This document shows positions 43,342-55,890 of a stretch of 64,000 nt of DNA, in pieces. Each line of letters starts with the position of its first letter. Position 1 is the first letter of the stretch. Origin of the DNA: Oikopleura dioica (taxonomy: Eukaryota; Chordata; Appendicularia; Copelata; Oikopleuridae); contig OU015569.1 of the NCBI GenBank assembly GCA_907165135.1, positions 10,230,501 to 10,294,500 on the forward strand, written 5' to 3'. A program made the translations under genes and the position numbers. Below the pieces are notes generated by a model. That model saw only the letters and a list, made by a program, of their open reading frames with translations. It made no database searches and had not been told where the DNA came from.

Positions 43342-46300
43342 AGATCTTACTGATCAAGAGGCAGCGACTGTCATCTCTGTCGACCAAGCAGAAAAAAGTT
43401 TATTTGGAAATGACCAAAAGCTTGGCTTTATGCAGCAGATTGCTAGCTACACCAGCTTCTCGCTTAGTACTGGCGAAGCTGAGAAAAACGCAGATGATGC
43501 AAAGGCAAAGAAAGACGAGCCCTGCAAGCTTGGCACCTTGATGGGAGTCTATCTTCCTTGTGTTCAAAATATCTTTGGCGTTATTCTCTTCATCCGTATG
43601 CCCTGGATCGTCGGTCTCGCTGGTATCTGGGAAGGCCTTGGCTTGATTTTCTTCTGCTGCTTGACAACTATGCTCACTGCTATCTCAATGAGTGCGATTG
43701 CAACAAACGGACGAGTACCTGCTGGTGGAAGTTACTACATGATTTCGCGATCACTCGGACCTGGATGGGGCGCGGCGGTTGGAATGATGTTCTACTTTGG
43801 AACCACCATTGCAGCTGCTATGTACATCATTGGTAAGAAGAATCACAAATGATCCAATCTATTTTTATTATAATTATTCAGGCTCGATCGAAATTGTGAC
43901 ACTTTACATGGGCGTTCTCAGAATATTCGACATCGAAGGCGGCTCCTTCATTGGCGCTTTTGGCATCTCCGGCATGTACGATAATTTCCGAATTTGGGGA
44001 ACGATTCTCCTTATCATCATGTGTCTCATCGTTTTGGCCGGTATGAAATATGTAAACAAGTCGGCCATGCCATTCTTGATCTGCGTTATCGTTTCAATTC
44101 TCGCTCTTTTCGTCGGATTCTTTGCCTCGGCTGCCGGTCCCAATGCTGACACTGTCATGTGCATGGTTGGAGATACTGTTGCTAAGGTTATTTGCTATTT
44201 CCCTCTTTTTATTACTTAACTATTTCAAGCGACCACGAGATGGTTTGTGCTACAAGTTCCTCGAAGACATGCCAAATTTCAATGAAGCCAACTTCTATGA
44301 CACAGCAACTGACTGTACGAACACAAACGAGATCTGCTCTCCGACCGTCCTCTCAACCGTTCTTGGTAGCGCCGACACTCATTTTTACCAAGCCAAGTGC
44401 CACTACCACGGCAATCAATGGAAATGCAAGACTCCTACTGGTACTAAAATCAATGTGAACCCATTCGAATAATAATTTTAGAACTTTTCAAGAATTTCTG
44501 CAAAGCCGCCGCTGAGGAAGACTTCGACATGGCAACTTTTGATCCCCAGGACCCTTTCGCTGGTTGCCGATATGAATCCCTTCTTGCTGCACCGGTTTGG
44601 AATAGACATGGTGTTCCTGGTCTTGCTCGAAAGATTTCTGGTGATGTTTATTCCGAAGAAACCTGGAACTGGCAGCCGGAGCATTACCGAGAAGACAAGG
44701 GTCGAATTAACATTCCACAGCTTCTTACAGGTCATTAGACTTAGATTGAATGATAAACTAAAAATATTTTTTAGACCAGCGTAATGATACCAACAATGTC
44801 ATTCACTGCACAAATTATGAATTTATCGACTTTCCTGATCGATACAGGAACAACCATCAGCATCAGTGGAATTGCAAAGACGACGCTTGGGTAGCACATC
44901 CGGATAGACGAGACATTCTTCAAGGCTCAGTTCTATAAAGTCGGCCATTTATACTTTCTTTTGTAAAATGAGCGACTATATAAACTAGAGACAGATATTT
45001 TCGACAACAAGAATGCTTGTGAGGGTCTTGATGAAACTAACACTGAAACACCTTTCCCATACGTTACATCAACTCCAACTTCTGGTGCCGGATTCACCAC
45101 TACTATGGTCCTCATCGGTGTCTTCTTCCCTTCAGTCACCGGAATCATGGCAGGATCAAACAGATCAGGCGACTTGGCAAACGGTTCAAAATCCATTCCC
45201 ATTGGAACTACTGGAGCTATCTTAACAACTGGCATCGCTTACCTTGCTAGCGCTCTTCTTATCGGTCTTACATCTGATGGTGCCCTCATGCGAGACAAAT
45301 TTGGTGATTCTTTGTACAACGGGAATGGAAATCAGGTTCTTTATTTTTTTATGTTCGATCTTCTAAAAGTTTAGATTCTTATGAATGCTTCGGTTACCTG
45401 GCCACACCCTTGGGTTATGCTGATCGGATCATTATTGTCTTCGATTGGGGCAGGTCTTCAATCCCTTACTGGTGCTCCTCGTCTTCTTCAGGCGATTGCT
45501 AAGGACGATGTTATTCCAAAATTCGAAGTTTTTGCTAAAGGACGCGGTGAACTCAACGAGCCAACTATCGCCATCATTCCAACATGTAAGTAGAGTTACA
45601 GAAGATATGTTCTCACTTCCTTCTTAGTCATTATTTGCTTGGCCTGCATTTGGATCGGTGAAATTGAAGCTATCACTCCTATCCTCTCGATTTTCTTCCT
45701 TATGTGCTACCTTTTCGTCAACCTCTCTACGACTGTTAACAGCTTGATGAATTTGCCTATGTGGAGACCAACATTCAAGGTAAATGCTTAATCACAGAAA
45801 TTTTCGACATAAAATTATTAGTACTATCATTGGACCGTTTCTCTTCTCGGCTGCCTTTGCTGCCTAACGATGATGTTCATTACCAACTGGGCCGCCGCCA
45901 CGTCGATTCTGATCCTAGCCTGTGCCATTTACATTTGTGTCACGGTTTTCGGTGGCCAAAAAGAGTGGGGAGACTCCATCACCGGCATGTACACCACTGT
46001 AGGAACCGGTTGCACACATTTCAGCTTTGATAAAAAAAGTGTGAGAAAAAAGAGTCGTCTGCAACCAATGGACAGCAATAAGTGCCATCCGTCAATTGAA
46101 CCAGCATCTGTCGAGCCACACGAAGTCCTGGAGGCCACAAGTGCTCGTGTTCAACAAACTCGTTGAAGATGATAGCACCACTACCATCAAGTACCCCAAG
46201 CTCTTAGGTCGGTGTTATTTTTTTGAGACATAACCGGATTCACGGTTATCGCTGATTTAACTCCCCTTCAAACAGTGTATTTTAGAGTTCGTGGCGAGCT

Positions 46301-49052
46301 TGAAGGAGGGCAAGGGTCTCATGATTATCAAAACACTTATCCAGGGAGAATACGAAGAGTACTCAAACGAAAAGGACAGATTCAGAATATTTCAACAAGA
46401 ATTATCTCGTAAATCATCCACTAAGGGTCGTACTGTAAGGCCCTTACTAAAGTGAGAGTCTCTTACTCTAAGTTCACCACACGAATTTCGTATAACAAAA
46501 GAAGCTGATTTATTCAAAGCATTCTGGGAGGGAGGGTCGAGAATCAAAATTCTTGCGGTCAGGAACATCTTTGTTGCATTCGTTCTCAAACCGCTGTTGC
46601 TCATTGATTACGACGAAATATTTAATTCTGAATCTCTAAATACAGGAGAAGATCGAGCGCGAAATCAGAGAGCAATTGAAGGAGAAAAACATTATTCCTG
46701 TGGAATGCTCTGTTGCCGTAAGTAGTTTTCGGAGTCAAACTTCTTGTTGTCGTTAATTTGCTAAGTAATTTCACTTCAAAGACGATTGAATAATTCAATG
46801 GAATATGTATCAATAACAATTAACACTTGTGAGATAATGCCGGAGACAATCAAATTAGTGCCCCTCTATTTTCGTCAATACGCGTTAGGGTTAATAGAAA
46901 ACATCACCAACGCGTTTGTGCGAACTATGAATTTATCACTATATTTGTTACTTCTAAAACCTCGTCGTTTACAACCTCGATCGTAGGCAAAAGAACTTTT
47001 TAAATTGAACTAATCCATTTTGGATTAGCTTTCTAAAGGTAGCGTTATCGGGGTAGCTCTTGTAAGAGAAGGATTTGTGAAATGATTGCTCGGAAGCGGG
47101 CCTATTTTTAGCTTTGATCAGCGCTTCTAAAAACGTAAAATTTCAAGGTTTCGCCGAAGATCGCCGAAGATGTTCCACTCATCTGTCAATGCTCCGGCCT
47201 TAGCGGATTGAAGCCCAACTGTATTGTGCTGAACTTCCCTACTGTGAGCATTTCTAGGAAAGCGGTTCAAGGACTTTATTCAAGTGACTGAAGATCTTCA
47301 CTTTTTCGAGTCAACTACTAGTCGAAAATTTTGAACAAGCATTTTCTATAATTAAATGATTCCTAGGTTCCGGATTTTTGCTGTAATTATTTGCTTACGC
47401 TAAACTTAGTATGGTTAAGTCTTTGTTGTAAAGGAACCGTTCTATAAGAAAGGATTACTCGTTTTTCTACAACACTGCCCGTCACGCAGCCCAAACAGAT
47501 TGCGCCTTGATTGTCTCCAAGAACATCGACGAGTTCCCAGGGCAGAAGGACGTTATGCAAGGAAACATCGACGTCTGGTGGATCAGACAAGACGGAGGAA
47601 TGAGCCTGCTCCTTGCCTCGCTGATCAGACGTGTCCCAACGTGGAAAAAGACCAAGTTGCGTGTATACGTTACTGCTGATCCTTCCGACAATTCCGAAGC
47701 TATGCGAAAGGCGCTTGTCGAGTACCTTTCCGATATGCGAATTAGCGCAGATGGTAAGTCCTCGTCAAATTGAAGTATGAAAATTGCGCCCTCGCGATCT
47801 CTATGACAGCAAGTTCGTGAATAACTTCGGCGCTAAGTCCCTAAACTATGACCAAAACTAGGCTTCCGAAAATTCTGGAGTAACGCTGAAAGTCGTCTAC
47901 AAGCAACAGATACTGTACAATTATCCCCAACACGCTCTCTAGGTTACGCTCGTTTTGAAAATTCAGTGACGTAGGAGATCGCGTGAAAATTGAAAATCGT
48001 ATCGCGCAAAAGCTGATTTCATTTGCTTCACGGTGCCCTGATGGTAAATTCAGAGGCCGAGACTTAACCTTGATCTACTGAAACCATCAGATAAGATTTT
48101 AGAACAGTTTTGCTCGTTTCACAGCTAAACTTTCTATTCAGTGAACATCGTCGAAGTCGAGAGCGAAGACACGGATGCTTACGCTACTCCCGAAGGCACA
48201 ACAAGAACTGACGATAGCAAAGATCTCGATCATGTGGTGAATCTTGCCCGCAAGAGCGTTGCCGTCGCCTGGACTCCAGAGGAATCGCTTGAAAATTACT
48301 CGCCTTGAGAATGAACCACACGGTGAATTCCTCTCCATAGTGAGACATAGCTCCGTGTGCTCAATTTAGGGGATTTGATTCGATTTATTATCAAGCAGGG
48401 CGTGATTGAATCCAATCACCACATATCAAAAACCAACGTTGTCGGGTCTCAATTTTAAATTCTGTATTTTTGTTGAACAAACTAGCGCCAATACAAGATA
48501 ACTCCAAATCTTAAGCGTTTTAACAGCAAAAAGCCTCCTTCGATGGTCTACCAACTTCGTCCTCCTCTGGTACATGGTCCGGCAATCAAGGCAAACCGAA
48601 GCCACGAGCCACGGTCATGAGAGTAAGTTTAATCATTTTTTAGGCAAAAAATTTTTAGTATTCAGCAAACAAAATTTCACTGGTGGGTAGAACTATGCGG
48701 GCGCAAGCCTCAAAGGGCAGATACCTCGTACTAAATGTATGGGAATGAGGTCTCTCTGCGCAGCCACCCGCAAATGGTTTACTCCGCCGCACTTATTTTT
48801 CCAGTGCTTTCTTCCGAAGATAGTAAATTGTATTTTAAGAAAATCCACGAAGCGTCTGGACTGAATCGCCTGATCAATCAGTACTCCGGTGAATCCGACC
48901 TCGTCTTCATCAACATGCCTCCCTTCCCAGTCGAGCACAACGAAGAGCGAGAGCGAAACTACATGCGCTTCATTGAATCGTTGACAAGAAACATTCCCCG
49001 AACCATTCTCGTCCGAACAACTGGCAAAGAAGTCATCACCGCTTTCAACTAA
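43342..49052 (+). CDS. Potassium-chloride cotransporter (KCC, SLC12A4-7 type)
   Basis: An electroneutral K-Cl symporter of the plasma membrane (volume and chloride control). The N-terminus is open from about 43342; an in-frame ATG is at 43430. Exons resolved: to 43832, 43882-44186, 44230-44440, 44482-44730, 44775-about 44931, about 45000-45335, 45375-45585, 45628-45779, 45822-45988, 46083-46207, 46286-about 46420, about 46650-46720, then exons to TAA 49050-49052. Diagnostic motifs: [124 protein letters not shown], and the C-terminus [29 protein letters not shown]. The large extracellular loop between TM5 and TM6, with paired Cys, marks KCC rather than NKCC. The first exon and the exons at 46.7-47.4 kb are the least certain. 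Confidence 0.92.
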
Positions 49053-52000
49053 ATATAAATCTTCCACTTCTTCTTTCTTTAATATTTATTGCTAAAAATT
49101 ATATATAATAAAAATTCTCCTAACATATTAAAAAGAATCTCGCAAAAGAAGATGATGAGCTATTTTTTTGGGAGATATTGTTCAACCACTGCTCGTTGAA
49201 GATAATCTCGCTAATGAAAATTTTAGAAATCGGTAAATTGAAATTAAGTTAAAAGATGTTTTGAAACTCAAGAAACGTGAGCGGAAGTAGCCGAGGGATG
49301 AGTTAAGCGGATAATGGCCAATGACACTTTGTAGTGTGCATTTGATGGTCTTTCTTGACGATTGTGTGGTACAATTTAAATATACTAATTTAATAGTGCG
49401 AACTCTAAAACGAAAAAACGTGGTGAAAAATATTCGAATTTGTCCTGAGCACTTAAACGCAAGTCCAATTAAACGAATTTTGAATTGCCGCTGAATATCT
49501 ACGAGATTCTTGTTCGCAGCTTTATCCGTCCTTTTCTTTGGCAGAAGCGAAGAAATGCGTTTGTTCCCAGCCTGGAAGAAAGCGATGGAATATGATTCGC
49601 GCGTGACATCACTCAGACTCTGGGAGAGATGAAACTGAGTGGAACGTCTTGCGCGAACGTGAATATAAAATTGTTTTGCCAGATTTAAACAGGAAATCTA
49701 AATATTTTCTCGGCTGCGGCTTTCTCAGGCGTAAACACTTCTCCGAAAGTGATGTATGATCTTTGTTTAAAACATTTAGAGCGCTCCAAGTTAAGCAATT
49801 TTTCTCTCCAAAGCAGTTCTGAAAATGTTTAGTAAATGGGTAGAAAGAGAAGATGGAAGCGCTCATCTTCTCTTCAGGCGGATTTCGCGGTCAATGAATG
49901 ACGTCGCTGCTCTGCCGCAAATGATTTCGGAAAGTACTTTAAGCATTCCCATCCGAATACCCTACTGAACGGCTTGCTCGCCCAAAATAGAGGAAGCGAC
50001 TCTCGTCGATACCCTCCTTAGTTGAATAACTTTCAATTACGGTACCCTCTCGTTTCATCTTTTTGAGAAGTATTGTCTTCGAATGCAAGAAAAATGACGA
50101 TTGCTATTTTATCTGGCTAAGAAAAAGAGTGGACACTGCTGTTTTGGATTGGAAGAATTTTCGGAATTGGCTCTGGAAGTTGAAAGTTGCAACGTTAAAG
50201 TCCATCTCATCCATCATCGTCCGGTCTAACCATTCCGGATGCAGAGCCAGAAAAAAGCCGAGTTTTAATTGTAAAACGGTTAGATATGTTTCTGAAGGTA
50301 GCTGAAAGTGTTCTGGCTATAAATCCACAGTACTTATTATCTTGTCCAAAGAGAGAAAACTGTTCAAATTTGAAATTATCGTTGTTGAACATCGATTGAA
50401 ACATTCGCCTTCCGCTCAAAAAGAAAAGTGAACTTCTAACATTCGAATTGCGCCAGAATTAGAACCAAGAATCTCTTATCTAAATCACTCACCAAATTAA
50501 GCCGCAGTTTATAAAAATGACGATTTCAGAAAATCAATCCATGCTGCCTGTTTTGATGTTTAGGGGATAAAAACTCAGAGATCGATTTTTGTCGTAATTT
50601 TTGTTGCCCCAGCAGACTCTCAAATTTTGGCCAAAATATTCTTCCTGCATATTAGAGCATATTAAGAAGGAGTCGCGCGGTTGATTTCTCTGAGAGCGAA
50701 AATGTCTTTCAACGTGCGATTTTTCATACAGTATATAATATAATATAATATAATATAATATAATATAATATAATATAATATAATATAATATAATATAATA
50801 TAATATAATATAATATAATATAATATAATATAATATAATATAATATAATATAATATAATATAATATAATATAATATAATATAATATAATATAATATAATA
50901 TAATATAATATAGGGAATGATTCTAGAGTTTTTACTCTAGCTAAAATCAAAGCAGGATGATATAAAATAAGTGGGCAGTGAGTTAACAAAGCCCTGCACT
51001 AAGAGCTATCAAGTTCTTTCAAAAGAATTCAGAATTCCTAAACAGGCGATCGAAAAACTTCACTGAATTTTGGGGAAAACGTGATTTGCTCTGTGTTTGA
51101 AAATTATTTCTTCAAGCTGATATAAATAAGCTTTGTTTGGAGCTTGAGATATTTTGAGTAACATTTTCCCCCTCTTCCTCGCTTGAGAGTTGTTTTAGAA
51201 TTCGAAATTTTGGCTTCGAAGTATTTTTAAAGCCCGGAGATACTTTTAAGTGGGGGCTTTTATCCCAATGATTTTGTGGTTGTGAGATTCTTGATGATCT
51301 GGCCGAAATTCCGATTTGAAAAGGGTCGAGAGTAATCACTGCTATTTTTAATAGGATTAGCTCTTTTTCGGAGATTCGGGAACGCAGACACGTGCTCAGT
51401 ATTGAAGTCCTCATCTTGAAGGGCGCAAATCATAAACTAGAAAACGATTGTGTAAACACAACGACGGCTACTTACAGCTACAAAGAGTAATTTACACGCC
51501 TGTACTGTCGATAAAGCAGAGTTTATTCTTCACCCCCTAAAAGCCGCGCCTTTTTACGAAAAAGACGGAAATGCACAAACGTGATCAGCTGCGCTATCTG
51601 AATATTTTCTTTCAAACATGAAGCTGGTTCCGTTTAAACGGATCAACGCAGCTTCCAAAAGCACCACCCGCTAGGTCGCTTTTAAGCTGAAAATATAGGG
51701 CCTTGTTAGTCAAAGCTGCCAGCTATTTTCAACAAAGAAACTTTGTTAGGCCAAATTATTTTCTCATTCATTTTGAATGGAGAACAAGAAAAAATAACTC
51801 ATTTGTAATAAGTGTACTCGAGAAAAATATTTATTTATTTATACGTATAACTTGTTGCGAGTTATGTAAATTAATGACTGCTCACGACGCTTTGAAAATA
51901 CACAGTTTTCCTTCTACCTTTTTGACTCTAGCAAACACTGTATGTATTCCGAAATAAGAATAGTTCTGTCTAGCAGAATACAGAGTATAAGCGTGCATGG

Positions 52001-52441
52001 GCGCTCGTGAGCTTCGCTGGACGCATCGTGCGATCTCATGCTTAGCGCGGCGGGTCGTTCTAGCGCCTCCTACTAGCGCGCTCTCCACAGCGCTCTCGTT
52101 GCGTTACGCGGCACCGGACCAAGCTTGCAGGTCTTTATTGTCCGAGAACTCGCTCTCGAGATTCATTAAGCCTTTCCTTTTTTTCTAGCAAACGTTTCAA
52201 TTTTTTTTTTTTACTCCAAACTCAGATCAGCTGCAAAGAAGGATCTGTGAAATCTGCAAATTTTCGAGTTGAACGTTTTTGAAGAGAATACATAAAGAAG
52301 ACAAACATGCTTTTGTGACGGGTTTAGAGATGATGCTCAGAGATGTTTATCGACTAGAACTATCCTAGAATTAAAAATTAAAGCTAGATTATTTTTATAA
52401 AACGGAAAAAAAAGTTTTTTTCTTAGAGAAATCAGCTTTTT
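49053..52441. other. Intergenic, about 3.4 kb
   Basis: Contains the KCC polyadenylation region (AATAAAA at about 49108), a long TATAA microsatellite (50732-50912), and GC-rich sequence at about 51990-52110. No gene supported. Confidence 0.5.
50732..50912. repeat. (TATAA)n microsatellite
   Basis: About 36 near-perfect tandem copies of a 5-bp unit over about 180 bp. The open frames reported across it are repeat artefacts. Confidence 0.97.
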
Positions 52442-55400
52442 GTGAGATCATTTAGCAACCCTTATGATCAGCTTAGCTCAGTTATTGCCTCAGTCGCATT
52501 CGGAAATGCCCTGACAGCCAGACTCAACGCACCAATTAGCTCAAAAATCAACATTTGCGAGGTGTGCAAATGCCTTGAGTACGGGTCCACCATTGTCAGG
52601 TGTCCTTTCAAGCGACTTGATAGAAAGACTTTGGATTCTCTTGATTTTCCGGATGAGATGCACAGCCTTGATCTTCGATTCTATGGCATCCGCAAGACTG
52701 AGCCTGAAATGTTCTATCAGGTAAAAACGAAAAGGGCCGAGTCATTTTCACTAACGCTCTCCGATTCTAGCTCCACAGCAAAAACATTTCTGAAGTACAT
52801 TTGGGGCGAAATAAGATTGGCAGGCTCCAAAGTGGCACTCTTGATGGCCTAGAAAGCGTAAGGTAAGTGCTCGCGCTCCTTTTTTATTTCCAAAATGTAT
52901 TTTTACCTGCGGTTTTTTCTTTCGTCGAACATTATTTTGTCTTGTTTTGCTAATTATTTTTGGACCTTTGATGAGTTATTAAGCGCCTTTGAAGTCTCAA
53001 ATTATTAATACTTCTTGTTATTAACTCTAATTTGGACTCGCGAAAAAACACTACAGATTAGTTTGTCAAATATTAAGATCATTTATCAGAAGTAAATAAT
53101 GAGACGTTCACAAGAAATATTGCTCTTATGGGTAATAAATCGTGAGCACCTGCAAGTACTTATTTATTGATTAGCTGTGTTTTTTTAATTAATATTAATT
53201 TTAATTAATGAAAAAACGGCTTGGATTCAAATAGGAAGAAGCAGAAATAGCTTTAGGCCAAGAACAAAGGGTCAAATTTGGTGTGTAGAAAATGCTATAA
53301 TCTATTAGATTACATGTTATACCTTGGGGTGTCAATTCGACAATGTTGAGACCGCTTTATTTTTTGATACACGTGTAAAAAACACAACCCGCCGTAGCTT
53401 GAGGGGGAGAAATCTAATCACTTTGTTTTCTTATACATTTTGGGAGTGTTTCTTCGAGGGCGCGCAACGAGATCAATCGCGCGACTCTCGCTGAACATTG
53501 TTCAAATCACACCACGTAAGAGTGCTTGTCCCGAGCGCAATTTAATTTTCTCCTTCATTTTCCCAAATGATTACGAACGTCTTCAGGTTTCTCGATGTGA
53601 CGTCTGCTCGCGTCGGCGCGATCGAGAACCACGTCTTCGACGGCTTGACCGCGATGGAGTCGCTCTGGCTCGACGAAAACAGGATCGGTCTTTTGCCAAA
53701 GTCGATCTTCTGCGGACTAGAGCACTTGAAGGAGCTCAACTTGAACTCAAACAGGTAAAGTTGACAACGGCCAGGAATTTGCTCCAAAATTGTCGCCAAT
53801 TACTAAAACGGATTTTTGCGTAATGCCCGTTTTTACGAAATTACAATCAGCACTGACTTAGAAGGACCACTTGCGCACGTCCGAGAGCATTTGCGGACAG
53901 TAGTACGAAAACGAGTTTAGTTAAATCGTTGCCGTAAGCAAAGGTCGGAGCTGGGCGGCTAAGATGCATCAGCCGTAACCCTTCGCGTTAGATTAGAAGG
54001 CAAACGACGTTTCGCTTTCAATGTAGATTTAAGTGTAAGGGCAGACAATTAAAAAACTAGTGGCGGTAACAATGGGAAAGACCCATGACGTGCGAACGAC
54101 AGGTCCTTACTGAGTGCGGTTTTTAGGATTGGACACATCATCCCAGGCACCTTCCAAAACTTGAAGAATCTCGAGTACCTCTACATCGACTCTAACCGGT
54201 AACGCTATCGCCCTGTGCCCAATCTAACGGCGCTTTTCAGACTCAACCGAATCGAGCCAAACACATTCTACGGACTCGACAAGCTCAAATACCTCGGTCT
54301 CAGCAAGAATATGATCAAAACGCTCAAAGTCGTAAGTCAGCCAAAAACACCACCAGCATTATCATAAATACGATAATGAGGGCCAACGGATGACCATGAA
54401 AGCGCATCAGTATAGTCCTTGAATCTGAATTGAGCGTCCACGACTGCTTATTTAAAAAATTTTCGAACATTACGCTCAGTACGCGAGTAAACATGCAAAC
54501 GGCGCTGATTACTGACGGAAGTAGCCGTTGGGCGCTCAAATTAGCGCCCAAAATGTCGACTTCGAAAAAACGTTGACATGAAGGGATCGTTTACTGCTCG
54601 TTACGCGCCTTTTTCAGGGGTCATTTGGTCACTTGATGAACATCAACTACCTCGACTTGAGCAAGAACCAGAAGCTCGATAACGCGCTTACCAAGGTAAA
54701 TCCTAAGGCAATAATTACGCTGAAACATAATTATCAATTGACCTCGCTTGATTACATTTGCAAAAAGATTTCATATAAACAAGCTTTTTAATTTCAATGA
54801 TGGAACGATTAACTGGTTAATTTTAGAGTTTTTGGTGTAGTTTTTAGCACTTGTTTAATTGGGGTCGTCAGAAGATTTATTTTGTAGATTTTTTTTCGAT
54901 TGAAAATAATCATCGTTGATTTTGTTTATGCTGAGGCATCGAAATAGAAATGGTTTTGAGGAACTAAACTTTAGCAATTAACATTTCGAGTTCTGCATAA
55001 CGGAATTTCGAGAGCACCGTAGTCTCTGGTCCATAGTAAGTGATTAGCTGCAAAAGCTATTGTTTAGCGTGTGAGCCCTACCTGTCGCAGCTGGCAGCTT
55101 GAATACTTGGATTGCGAGCCGATCGGCCAATTCGAAAACGAAAACAGTCGGCTCTTCACCAACGTGACTCTCGACGAGCAAATCCACGACGACATGTTGT
55201 GCGAGCCCGTTGATGAGATCATGAACTTTGAAAGGTAACGAGTGGAACGACGGCATTATAGGACAAGCCTGCTTCTGCGGCGATATAAATGCTGCACAAA
55301 TGCCCAAAGCATTTTAATAGTTGCTTGCTCGAACTCTCCCTTTTTAATTGGAGTTAAAACGTTTAAAGTGGCCCCTGCGACTCATCAAACGACGAGACCC

Positions 55401-55890
55401 TCTGCTGCGGTGGCAAGTCTCACTTGCGACAGATCTTCGGCCTTCCCGAGTACTACTGGCGGGATTCTTGCTGCGGCGAACAGCCTTATTCTAGCGCGCG
55501 GGTCTACAAATTCAGAATCGTTTATCCGCTCCTGTCGATCGTCGGAAGACGATAAACAATCATTAGTGCGTAATATCTGAAAGAGACCCCGATAACAGTT
55601 CCATGCTTATCTGCTGCTCTGGACAGGTCTCCCTCAGGCGACAGAACACTGAGTGCTGTGGAACGACAACCTTTGACTCCGAAACTCACCAGTGCTGCCG
55701 CGATACGGTAACAGACCCAAAAGAAAAGATGGCCCTCCAATGACCCAAAACAGGAAAAAACAAAAACAAAGCTCACATGTGCGTTCAGGTTATTTCCAAA
55801 GCTGTCGGCTGTAACATGCAATACTCGAAGTTTCTGTTCTCGATCCTCTCCAATCTGAACACGGGCGATTCGGACGCGTGGAAGCACTAA
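52442..55890 (+). CDS. Leucine-rich-repeat protein with galaxin-like Cys-repeat C-terminus
   Basis: The first recognised exon has an LRR N-terminal cap (CEVCKCLEYGSTIVRCPFKR). LRR units follow, mostly one or two per exon: ISEVHLGRNKIGRLQSGTLD, VGAIENHVFDGLTAMESLWL, DENRIGLLPKSIFCGL, HLKELNLNSNR, IIPGTFQNLKNLEYLYI, RIEPNTFYGLDKLKYLGLSK, HLMNINYLDLSKNQK. After an acidic spacer (LDCEPIGQFENENSRL, DMLCEPVDEI), the C-terminal exons carry di-cysteine repeats: CPCDSSNDETLCCGGKSHL, DSCCGEQPYSSA, ICCSGQVSLRRQNTECCG, TTTFDSETHQCCRDT. These match the CCxG spacing of galaxin proteins. The stop is TAA 55888-55890. The protein is presumably secreted; a signal peptide exon was not found and probably lies upstream. 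Several introns exceed 300 bp. Confidence 0.7.

Noticed and set aside
43342-49052. NKCC/NCC-type cotransporter
   Set aside because: The [14 protein letters not shown] start, loop position and VITAF C-terminus match KCC.
50732-50912. CRISPR-like array
   Set aside because: Unit is 5 bp with no spacers, in an animal genome.
50534-50989. Long open frame over the TATAA repeat
   Set aside because: A 5-bp repeat without stops in one phase; no coding signal.
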